Shown in pieces: positions 1-6,081 of a stretch of 10,387 nucleotides of DNA; position 1 is the stretch's first letter; each line of letters starts with the position of its first letter. The stretch is taken from the NCBI GenBank assembly GCA_913062745.1, contig CAJXXJ010000076.1:1-10387 (forward strand), written 5' to 3'. Under the pieces are notes generated by a model. The model saw only the letters and a list, made by a program, of their open reading frames with translations, was not told the DNA's origin and did not search any database. The stretch comes from an uncultured Phaeodactylibacter sp. GTDB taxonomy: Bacteria > Bacteroidota > Bacteroidia > Chitinophagales > Saprospiraceae. The position numbers were made by a program, and so were the translations under genes.

Positions 1-226
1 CTAAAGGCGGGAACTGCAGCCCGCAAAAATCAATCCCTTTTACTCATGAAATCCAGTTTGTCTAGTGGTTTGGAAGCGGGCGGGAATTCCGTCAACGGGG
101 AATTTCTTCAATTTTCCTATTTTCGACCATCCGGCTGAAACGATTGCCGGCAGCGTTGTTAAAAAAACGAATGGCATGGACGGGCCCGCCGCCCATTCAT
201 ACCCTGTACCGAAAAATAAACGCCTC
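1..226. other. Leader upstream of polA, no gene supported
   Basis: No coding region here resembles a known protein. The polA frame stays open back to an ATG at 65, but the 54 residues this would add (positions 65-226) have no counterpart in DNA polymerase I, which begins at the 5'-nuclease domain. A small GC hairpin (GCGGG at 7-11 with CCCGC at 20-24 around a CTGCAG core) lies at the left edge; it lacks a clear T-tract and I do not call it a terminator. TATTTTCG at 118-125 is a one-mismatch match to the Bacteroidota -7 element TAnnTTTG, but no TTG sits 19-21 bases upstream, so a polA promoter is not established. Confidence 0.5.
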
Positions 227-3016
227 ATGGCTCAACAGAAAAAACTATTCCTGCTCGATGGCCACGCACTGGTCTACCGGGCGCATTTTGCATTTATCAA
301 CCGCCCGCTCATCAACTCCAAGGGCGTGAATACCTCTGCAGTGATGGGTTTCACCCGTACCCTCTGGGACCTGATGCGGGAGCAGAACCCCACGCACATA
401 GCTGTGGCTTTTGATCTTTCCACCCCCACCTTCCGGCATGAAATGTACGAGCCTTACAAAGCAAACCGGGAGGAGCAGCCGGAAGATATTGTCGTGGCTA
501 TTCCGTATATCGAGGCCATTGTCCGCGCATTTAAAATCCCTATCGTTACCCTCGACGGCTTTGAGGCGGACGATGTGATCGGCACCTTGTCCAAGCAGGC
601 AGAGCGCGAAGGCTTCAAGGTATACATGGTAACGCCGGACAAAGACTTCGGTCAGCTGGTATCCGACAATATCTACCTCTACAAGCCGTCCCGGCAGGGC
701 AATGGCGTAGACATCATGGGCGTGCCGGCCATTTTGAAAAAGTGGAATGTGGAGCGCGTTGAGCAGGTGATTGATATGCTGGGGCTGCAGGGCGATAGCG
801 TGGATAACATTCCCGGTGTACCGGGCATCGGCCCCAAGACGGCCGCCAAGCTGCTGGCGGAGTTCGATTCTGTGGAGAACCTGCTGGAAAATACGGATCA
901 GCTCAAGGGCAAGCAAAAGGAGCGGCTGGAAGAGCACCGCGAACAGGCTTTGCTTTCCAAAAAGCTGGCCGTTATCAATACGGAAGCCCCGATTCAGTTT
1001 GATGCCGAAGAATACCAGATAGACCCGCCGGACAAGGACCGCTTAGCGGAAATTTTTAAAGAGCTGGAGTTCCGTGCCCTTTCCGAGCAGATACTCGGCG
1101 AAAAGAAAGTGGAGAAAGGCGGGCAGGGTGACCTTTTCGCGCAAAGCGAGGAGCGCAGCAGCAGCGTCGCCCAGGCACCGCCGGCCCATTCGGTAGCCGA
1201 CAAAAACCTGAGCAATACAGCCCACAACTATCAGCTGGCAGATACAGCAGAGAAGCGCGCTGCCCTGCTGAAGCAACTGATGGAAGCGGATACCCTTTGC
1301 TTCGACACCGAAACCACGGGTATCGATGCCACTCAGGCTGAGCTGGTGGGCATGTCCTTTGCGATTAAGCCGCACGAGGCCTACTATGTGCCCGTGCCTG
1401 CTGATTACGAAGAAGCAAAGCGCATCGTACAGGAGTTTAAGCCGGTACTGGAGAATGAAAAGACCAGTAAGGTAGCCCAAAACCTGAAGTACGACGCGCT
1501 CATCCTGCGGCACTATGGCGTAGAGGTGAAAGGCTATTATCAGGATACGATGATTATGCATTATCTGCTCGAGCCCGAGCTGCGCCACGGCATGGATTAC
1601 CTGGCGGAAACCTACCTGAAGTACCAGCCGGTACCCATTGAGAGCATACTGGGTAAGAAAGGGAAGAACCAGAAAAACATGCGCGACCTTGCTCCGGAGG
1701 AGGTGCTGGACTATGCCGCAGAGGATGCCGATATTACGCTGCAGCTAAAAGACTATCTGGCCCCCCGGCTGAAAGAAGAGGGCTTCCAAAAGCTATACGA
1801 TGAGATTGAAGGGCCACTGGTCCGCGCTTTGGTCAATATCGAATACGAGGGCGTCAACGTAGATGTGGAATTCCTGAAGCAGATCAGCAAGGAGCTGGCG
1901 CTGGGGGTTGATGAGGTGGAAAAGGCCATTCATGAAGAGGCAAAAACGGAATTCAACGTTGGCTCGCCCCGGCAGGTGGGAGAGGTGCTGTTTGAGAAAA
2001 TGGGGCTGCCCTACCGCTATAAGAAGACCAAGTCTGGCCAATACTCCACAAGTGAAGATAAACTGGCGGATTTGGCAGCAGACTTTCCCATTGTGGATAT
2101 GATTCTGAAGTACCGGGGGCTGAGCAAGCTCAAGTCCACCTATGTGGATGCCCTGCCCAAGCTCGTCAATCCGCGCACCGGCCGCATCCACAGCTCCTTC
2201 AATCAGGCGCTGACCGCCACCGGCCGCCTCAGCTCCAACGATCCAAACCTGCAAAACATACCGGTACGTACGCCGGAAGGTGCCCGTATCCGGGAAGCCT
2301 TCATCCCGCGCGACGAGCATCACCTGCTGCTCGCTGCCGACTATTCGCAGATCGAGCTGCGGCTAATCGCCGAAATCAGCGGGGACGAAGCCATGCTCGA
2401 AGCTTTCCAGTCGGGCAAAGATATCCACAGCGCTACGGCTGCCCGCGTTTTTGATGTGCCCTATGAAGAAGTGACCCGCGAACAGCGCTACCGGGCCAAA
2501 ACTGTAAATTTCGCCATCATCTACGGTGCCGGCGCTACCAACTTGTCGCAGCAACTGGACATTAAACGGGCAGAAGCCAAAGAACTGATCGAACAATATT
2601 TCCAGCGCTACCCCGGCCTGAAGCATTATATGGACCAAACGGTGGAAGAGGCCCGCAAGTCGGGCTACGTGAAGACCATCATGGGCCGCCGCCGCTACCT
2701 CAGGGACATCGATTCCCGCAACGGAGTACTGCGCAGCCACGCCGAGCGCAACGCCATCAATACGCCGGTACAGGGCTCTGCTGCGGATATGATCAAAATT
2801 GCCATGGTCAACATCAACGAGGAGTTTGAGCGCCAGCAGTTTAAGTCAAAGATGATCCTGCAGGTACATGACGAATTGGTCTTCGATGCCCACAAGGACG
2901 AACTGGAGACCATCAAGCCCATCATCGAGGATAAAATGAAGAATGCCCTGCCGGGCCTGAAAGTGCCGATTGTAGTGGAAATGGGCGTCGGCAACAACTG
3001 GCGCGAGGCGCACTGA
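227..3016 (+). CDS. polA: DNA polymerase I (PolA), full length with proofreading
   Basis: Cytoplasmic A-family DNA polymerase that fills gaps in excision repair and removes Okazaki RNA primers. It has 929 residues, against 928 in E. coli. The N-terminal 5'-nuclease domain (about 1-290) shows LDGHALVYRAHF, the acidic DGFEADDVIG and TPDKDFGQLV motifs, and the helix-hairpin-helix region NIPGVPGIGPKTA. The 3'-5' exonuclease domain keeps Exo I (D360 and E362 in FDTETTG), Exo II (NLKYDA) and Exo III (YAAEDAD), so proofreading should be active, unlike in Taq. The polymerase domain has motif A (D705 in AADYSQIELR), motif B (K758, F762, Y766) and motif C (H881, D882 in QVHDELVFD); by hand alignment these numbers equal the E. 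coli ones. Residue 763, Gly in E. coli, is Ala here. The ATG at 227 is chosen because homology starts there (MAQQKKLFLLDGHALVY); an in-frame ATG at 65 would add an unrelated extension. Monocistronic in this window, convergent with the reductase gene. Confidence 0.97.
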   Translation: MAQQKKLFLLDGHALVYRAHFAFINRPLINSKGVNTSAVMGFTRTLWDLMREQNPTHIAVAFDLSTPTFRHEMYEPYKANREEQPEDIVVAIPYIEAIVRAFKIPIVTLDGFEADDVIGTLSKQAEREGFKVYMVTPDKDFGQLVSDNIYLYKPSRQGNGVDIMGVPAILKKWNVERVEQVIDMLGLQGDSVDNIPGVPGIGPKTAAKLLAEFDSVENLLENTDQLKGKQKERLEEHREQALLSKKLAVINTEAPIQFDAEEYQIDPPDKDRLAEIFKELEFRALSEQILGEKKVEKGGQGDLFAQSEERSSSVAQAPPAHSVADKNLSNTAHNYQLADTAEKRAALLKQLMEADTLCFDTETTGIDATQAELVGMSFAIKPHEAYYVPVPADYEEAKRIVQEFKPVLENEKTSKVAQNLKYDALILRHYGVEVKGYYQDTMIMHYLLEPELRHGMDYLAETYLKYQPVPIESILGKKGKNQKNMRDLAPEEVLDYAAEDADITLQLKDYLAPRLKEEGFQKLYDEIEGPLVRALVNIEYEGVNVDVEFLKQISKELALGVDEVEKAIHEEAKTEFNVGSPRQVGEVLFEKMGLPYRYKKTKSGQYSTSEDKLADLAADFPIVDMILKYRGLSKLKSTYVDALPKLVNPRTGRIHSSFNQALTATGRLSSNDPNLQNIPVRTPEGARIREAFIPRDEHHLLLAADYSQIELRLIAEISGDEAMLEAFQSGKDIHSATAARVFDVPYEEVTREQRYRAKTVNFAIIYGAGATNLSQQLDIKRAEAKELIEQYFQRYPGLKHYMDQTVEEARKSGYVKTIMGRRRYLRDIDSRNGVLRSHAERNAINTPVQGSAADMIKIAMVNINEEFERQQFKSKMILQVHDELVFDAHKDELETIKPIIEDKMKNALPGLKVPIVVEMGVGNNWREAH

Positions 3017-3030
3017 TTTTTTGAAACGAC

Positions 3031-3064
3031 AACGGGCCACTGTTTTTTTAAGCAGTGGCCCGTT
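3031..3064. terminator. Perfect 12-bp inverted repeat between convergent polA and reductase genes
   Basis: AACGGGCCACTG at 3031-3042 is exactly complementary to CAGTGGCCCGTT at 3053-3064, with a 10-base loop that contains seven T. It lies in the 70-bp gap between the polA stop (3016) and the stop of the minus-strand reductase gene (3087), so it can fold in transcripts from both sides. Neither side has a classic U-tract directly after the stem: on the plus strand CTGTTATAAA follows, and on the minus strand GTCGTTTC followed by six A. It is therefore a likely bidirectional terminator or 3'-end stabiliser rather than a textbook intrinsic terminator. Confidence 0.7.
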
Positions 3065-3086
3065 CTGTTATAAAGAAGTCTTATGC

Positions 3087-4190
3087 TTACACATCATAAG
3101 TGATTTCCACCTCGCTCGTCGTCGGGTGGGCCTGGCAGGTAAGGATATAGCCTTCTTCCACTTCGTCTTCGTCGAGCGCAAAGCAGGCATCCATTTTTAC
3201 GCTGCCCTTCACCAGTTTGGCCATGCAGGTAGAGCAGGCGCCGGAAGTACAGGAGTAGGGCGGGTCGTACTTAGCATCGAGCAGGGTAGCCAGTATTGAT
3301 TTGCCTTCCTTCACCGTCACCTCTATCTCCGAGCCATCAAGGTGCACTTTGACTTTAGCACCATCCAGGCCGGCATCAGCAGAAGGCTGTGCTGCGGGCT
3401 TGCCGGTAGTGAAGCGCTCGGTGTGCACCTTCTTGCGGTCGATGCCCTGCCCAAGCAGGGCGCCTTCCACGGTGTCAATCATGTCGCCCGGGCCGCAAAC
3501 GAAGTATTCTGCATCCTGGCTGCGCTGTGGGTTTTCCTGCAAAAAGCGGCTCACCTCTCCGGAATCGATGCGGCCGATGAGGCCTTCCCAGTTGGTTTTG
3601 CCTTTTTTCATAAAACCGAAGACACCCCCCGATTTTTCACGCACCGGTTGGCTGAGGATATGCTCCACGATGAGCTGGTTTTCGTATTGCTCCTGCAGCT
3701 CATCCAGTTGCTCCCGGAAAATAATGCAGTCCTCCCGGCGGTTGCCGTAAAGCAGGAATACCGCGCTCTGCGGTTCTTCTTCCAGGATCGTCTTCAGGAT
3801 AGACATCAGGGGAGTAATGCCACTGCCGGCACCGAAGAGGTAGTAATCTTTACGCTGATCAGCATCCAGTTCGGTGTAAAACCGGCCATCCGGCGGCATG
3901 ACAGAAACGGTAGTGCCCGCTTTCAGATTTTGATTGATGTGAGTAGAGACTTTGCCGTTCGGCACCTGTTTTACCGTAACGGCTATCTGGCTTTCCAGCG
4001 GGCTGCTGCTCATAGAGTAGGAGCGGCGCACCTCTTCTCCGTTGAGCTCAAACTTCAACGTCAGGTACTGTCCCTGTTTGTACTGAAAAGCATCCTTGTG
4101 TTCCTGTGGTATATCGAAGAAAAGAGAAACGGCATCCTCCGTCTCGCGCTGTACTTTGCTCAGCGGCAGATCGTAAAACTTTTTACTCAT
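3087..4190 (-). CDS. FAD/NAD(P)H reductase with C-terminal [2Fe-2S] ferredoxin domain (PaaE-like)
   Basis: A 367-residue one-component electron-transfer protein of the type found in phenylacetyl-CoA epoxygenase (PaaE) and other oxygenase reductases. It passes electrons from NAD(P)H through FAD to a plant-type [2Fe-2S] cluster. Domains in order: FAD-binding barrel (about 1-105, with [10 protein letters not shown] at 55-64 as the RxYSxSS flavin motif); NAD(P)-binding domain (about 113-260, with FGAGSGITP at 119-127 and VCGPGDM at 231-237); a Pro/Ala-rich linker (about 262-277); and ferredoxin (about 278-367) with ligands C314, C319, C322 and C352 in CX4CX2C...C spacing. The ATG at 4190 ([10 protein letters not shown]) is chosen; an in-frame ATG at 4229 would add 13 residues read through a GC-rich inverted repeat. 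It is divergent from alkB, which suggests it donates electrons to AlkB, but PaaE-like proteins are common in Bacteroidota and may serve desaturases instead. The paaABCD genes are absent, so the symbol paaE is not given. Confidence 0.93.
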   Translation of the reverse strand: MSKKFYDLPLSKVQRETEDAVSLFFDIPQEHKDAFQYKQGQYLTLKFELNGEEVRRSYSMSSSPLESQIAVTVKQVPNGKVSTHINQNLKAGTTVSVMPPDGRFYTELDADQRKDYYLFGAGSGITPLMSILKTILEEEPQSAVFLLYGNRREDCIIFREQLDELQEQYENQLIVEHILSQPVREKSGGVFGFMKKGKTNWEGLIGRIDSGEVSRFLQENPQRSQDAEYFVCGPGDMIDTVEGALLGQGIDRKKVHTERFTTGKPAAQPSADAGLDGAKVKVHLDGSEIEVTVKEGKSILATLLDAKYDPPYSCTSGACSTCMAKLVKGSVKMDACFALDEDEVEEGYILTCQAHPTTSEVEITYDV

Positions 4191-4361
4191 TGCGGTTTTC
4201 GTTGTTTCGGGGCAGGATATCCGCCCCATCTTCCCAATCTTAATTGGAAACAGGGGAAGGCGAGGAAGGTTTTAAGCGCTCTTAATTGAAGAAAATACAT
4301 CTTACCGGAAAGCCGGAAAATGATTATATTTCGGAGGAACTAGTAAAATGTACAGTAAGCT
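4191..4361. promoter_or_regulatory. Divergent control region between the reductase gene and alkB
   Basis: These 171 bp must hold the promoters of both genes. Features read directly: an imperfect 20-bp palindrome at 4231-4250 (arms of 8, one mismatch, centre CTTA); a second short palindrome TTAAG-CGCT-CTTAA at 4272-4285; the octamer CTTAATTG directly repeated at 4239 and 4281, 42 bp apart; and a GC-rich inverted repeat at 4209-4227 in the presumed leader of the reductase gene. On the alkB side TATATTTC at 4325-4332 matches the Bacteroidota -7 element TAnnTTTG in all but the last base, but no -33 TTG lies at the usual distance. On the minus strand TAAGATTG (4242 to 4235) is a one-mismatch -7 candidate inside the larger palindrome, also without a -33. 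The exact promoters remain uncertain. Confidence 0.5.
4231..4250. promoter_or_regulatory. Candidate operator palindrome
   Basis: TTCCCAAT (4231-4238) and ATTGGAAA (4243-4250) are inverted repeats with one mismatched pair, separated by CTTA. The inner CCAAT/ATTGG pairing is perfect. The 20-bp length and short centre are typical of sites for dimeric helix-turn-helix regulators. It lies 41-60 bases upstream of the reductase start and about 110 bases upstream of alkB, overlapping a possible -7 element for the reductase gene. No regulator gene lies beside it, so the cognate protein is unknown. Confidence 0.4.
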
Positions 4362-4364
4362 ATG
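4333..4364 (+). promoter_or_regulatory. Shine-Dalgarno-like GGAGG and start context of alkB
   Basis: GGAGG at 4333-4337 is the clearest Shine-Dalgarno sequence in the window, where most genes have none. It is 10 bases from an ATG at 4348 that opens a 13-codon frame ending in TGA at 4387-4389, overlapping the alkB start. The alkB ATG at 4362 is 24 bases from GGAGG, and an in-frame TAA at 4356-4358 shows that alkB cannot start further upstream. The short frame may be a leader that couples translation to alkB, or chance. Confidence 0.35.
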
Positions 4365-5432
4365 GAACAAAGAGATGCTAAATACCTGATTGCTTACCTG
4401 CTGCCCCTGTCGGCCTACTTCGCCATTTACCAGGGTGGCATCTGGGCTTACAGCGCCCTTTACTTAGGGTTTATATTCATTCCGCTGGTTGAGCTGTTTG
4501 CCCGCCGCTCCGTTGAGAACCATGCCCCCGAAGAAGAAGAGGAAAGAAAACGAGCGCCCTTCTTTGACTACCTGCTCTATTTCAATATCCCGGTGGTCTA
4601 CGGCCTGGTCGGCTATTATTTGTACACACTGCATCAGGGTGGGTTACAAACGTATGAGGTTACGGGTATGACGCTCAGCGTCGGGCTGATCCTCGGTACC
4701 GCCGGTATCAATGTGGCACACGAACTGGGGCACCGCAGCACTGCTTATGAGCGCCTTATGGCAAAAGTATTGCTGCTGCCGGAGCTGTATACCCACTTCA
4801 TCATCGAACACAACCTGGGCCATCACAAACACGTGGCCACTCCGGAAGACCCGGCCACTGCCCGCCGTGGGGAGCTGATTTATACTTTTTGGTTCCGGTC
4901 GGTACTCGGCGGTTACCGCAATGCGTGGCGGCTGGAAGCCGAACGGCTCCGCAAATCAGGAAAAGCAGTGTTGAGCCCGGCCAATGAGATGATCCGGTTT
5001 ACGGTTTTGCAACTGGCTTACCTGGCGGCTATCGGGTTGCTGTTTAGCTGGAGCCTGGTCCCCTTCGGAGTAGCCATAGCGGTTATCGGTTTTTTAATGC
5101 TGGAATCGGTTAATTACATCGAGCACTACGGATTGCAGCGCGCTAAAAAGCCGAGCGGCCGGTACGAACGGGTCGGCCCGCAGCATTCGTGGAATTCTGA
5201 CCACGAACTGGGCCGTATCTTCCTGTATGAGCTGACGCGGCATTCTGACCACCATTTCAAAGCGTCGCGCAAGTATCAGATTCTGCGCCACCATCAGGAA
5301 AGCCCTCAGCTGCCCACCGGTTATCCGGGCGCAATTTTGCTTTCACTGGTACCGCCAGCCTGGTTCTGGGTGATGAATCCCCGGGTCGACCGTTTCAATC
5401 AGCAGCTACAGCGTCCACAGTACGCGGCCTAG
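4362..5432 (+). CDS. alkB: AlkB-type membrane diiron alkane 1-monooxygenase
   Basis: Integral-membrane non-haem diiron enzyme that hydroxylates the terminal carbon of n-alkanes using O2 and two electrons; 356 residues, slightly shorter than Pseudomonas GPo1 AlkB. All family histidine boxes are present: HELGHR (120-125), EHNLGHHKHVATPEDPA (149-165), NYIEHYGL (251-258) and LTRHSDHH (291-298), plus HSWNSDHELGR (275-285). This gives the nine expected ligands H120, H124, H150, H154, H155, H255, H294, H297 and H298. Hydrophobic segments lie near 9-46, 69-90, 102-120, 133-147 and 211-247, with an acidic loop at 56-62. In a hand alignment, G36 falls at the site of GPo1 Trp55, which limits chain length. 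The start is fixed by an in-frame stop at 4356. It is divergent from the [2Fe-2S] reductase gene, its likely redox partner; no rubredoxin is present in the window. XylM-like hydroxylases are related, but the box spacing and sequence fit AlkB best. Confidence 0.95.
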   Translation: MEQRDAKYLIAYLLPLSAYFAIYQGGIWAYSALYLGFIFIPLVELFARRSVENHAPEEEEERKRAPFFDYLLYFNIPVVYGLVGYYLYTLHQGGLQTYEVTGMTLSVGLILGTAGINVAHELGHRSTAYERLMAKVLLLPELYTHFIIEHNLGHHKHVATPEDPATARRGELIYTFWFRSVLGGYRNAWRLEAERLRKSGKAVLSPANEMIRFTVLQLAYLAAIGLLFSWSLVPFGVAIAVIGFLMLESVNYIEHYGLQRAKKPSGRYERVGPQHSWNSDHELGRIFLYELTRHSDHHFKASRKYQILRHHQESPQLPTGYPGAILLSLVPPAWFWVMNPRVDRFNQQLQRPQYAA

Positions 5433-6044
5433 CAAGGCTAGCGCAAACAGGATTAGCGCGATTCCGGAAATGCGCCGCATCCACAGCAGGTGTATCGGGC
5501 GAAGCAGCCGGCGTATGCGTTTAGCCAGGAGCACTTTGGCCAGGTCTGTGGTGATAATAGTGCCCAGTATGCCGCCGAAAAAGTAGCGGGCCTCGGTCTG
5601 TTCCAGGTCGCCATCAATGACTACGGTGGAAGCCACGCCTATCCAGAAAAAGAAGGTAAACGGGTTGATTGTGTTAATGAGGAAACCCTTGAGCCACAAT
5701 CCGGCGTAGGAAGAGGTGCGGATACTCTGCTTTGACCACTCCGGCAGCTGATTCGTTTTGGGTGCGGTAAGTAATGCGCCCAACCCGAATAACGTAAGGG
5801 TAATACTGCCGCCGATGCCGAGGTAGAGCGCAAAATTAGGGCCGGAAACTACCTGACTGATGTAGGACAACCCCCAGTAGACCGCTGCGATGAACAGCAA
5901 GTCGCTAATCCAGATGCCCAAGCCGACCATAGCGCCCGCCCGAAAGCCTTCCTCCACGCCCGCCTGTACGATAGCGAAAAAGATCGGCCCGATGAGCAGC
6001 GCCAGGATCATGCCTACCTTCACCCCCTCTACGATGAGGTCCAT
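5406..6044 (-). CDS. LysE-family membrane exporter
   Basis: A 212-residue inner-membrane protein of the LysE/RhtB superfamily, whose known members export amino acids or related small molecules. It has about six hydrophobic segments (roughly 8-29, 36-62, 71-93, 117-143, 156-173 and 191-212). The N-terminal segment LALLIGPIFFAIVQAGVEEG corresponds to the conserved first helix, and GFLINTINPFTFFFWIG (120-136) carries the family's N-P motif in the middle helix. The substrate cannot be told from sequence. The ATG at 6044 is preferred; a TTG at 6059 would add five residues. It lies 37 bp downstream of the GH3-family gene on the same strand, so the two are probably co-transcribed. Its last 27 nt overlap the 3' end of alkB in convergent orientation, so the C-terminal residues of both proteins are encoded by the same DNA. 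Confidence 0.85.
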   Translation of the reverse strand: MDLIVEGVKVGMILALLIGPIFFAIVQAGVEEGFRAGAMVGLGIWISDLLFIAAVYWGLSYISQVVSGPNFALYLGIGGSITLTLFGLGALLTAPKTNQLPEWSKQSIRTSSYAGLWLKGFLINTINPFTFFFWIGVASTVVIDGDLEQTEARYFFGGILGTIITTDLAKVLLAKRIRRLLRPIHLLWMRRISGIALILFALALLGRVLWTL

Positions 6045-6081
6045 GCTTTTTTTCTGCAAAGAAAAGGCTTATCCGCGACAA

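Noticed and set aside
65..226. N-terminal 54-residue extension of PolA from an ATG at 65
   Set aside because: Nothing in it resembles PolA; homology begins at the ATG at 227, and the total length then equals that of typical PolA.
40..228. Small minus-strand reading frame of 62 codons
   Set aside because: No recognisable motifs; it lies in the polA leader and is likely chance in GC-rich DNA.
1793..2323. Minus-strand frame of 176 codons inside polA
   Set aside because: Antisense shadow of the conserved polymerase domain, with no recognisable motifs.
3087..4190. Assignment of the reductase as PaaE of a phenylacetate pathway
   Set aside because: The domain order fits, but paaA-D and other phenylacetate genes are absent and the neighbour is alkB, so the pathway claim is not supported.
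3342..4289. Long plus-strand frame of 315 codons opposite the reductase gene
   Set aside because: It is antisense to a clearly recognised reductase with FAD, NAD and [2Fe-2S] motifs; the antisense product has no family resemblance and arises from GC-biased codon use.
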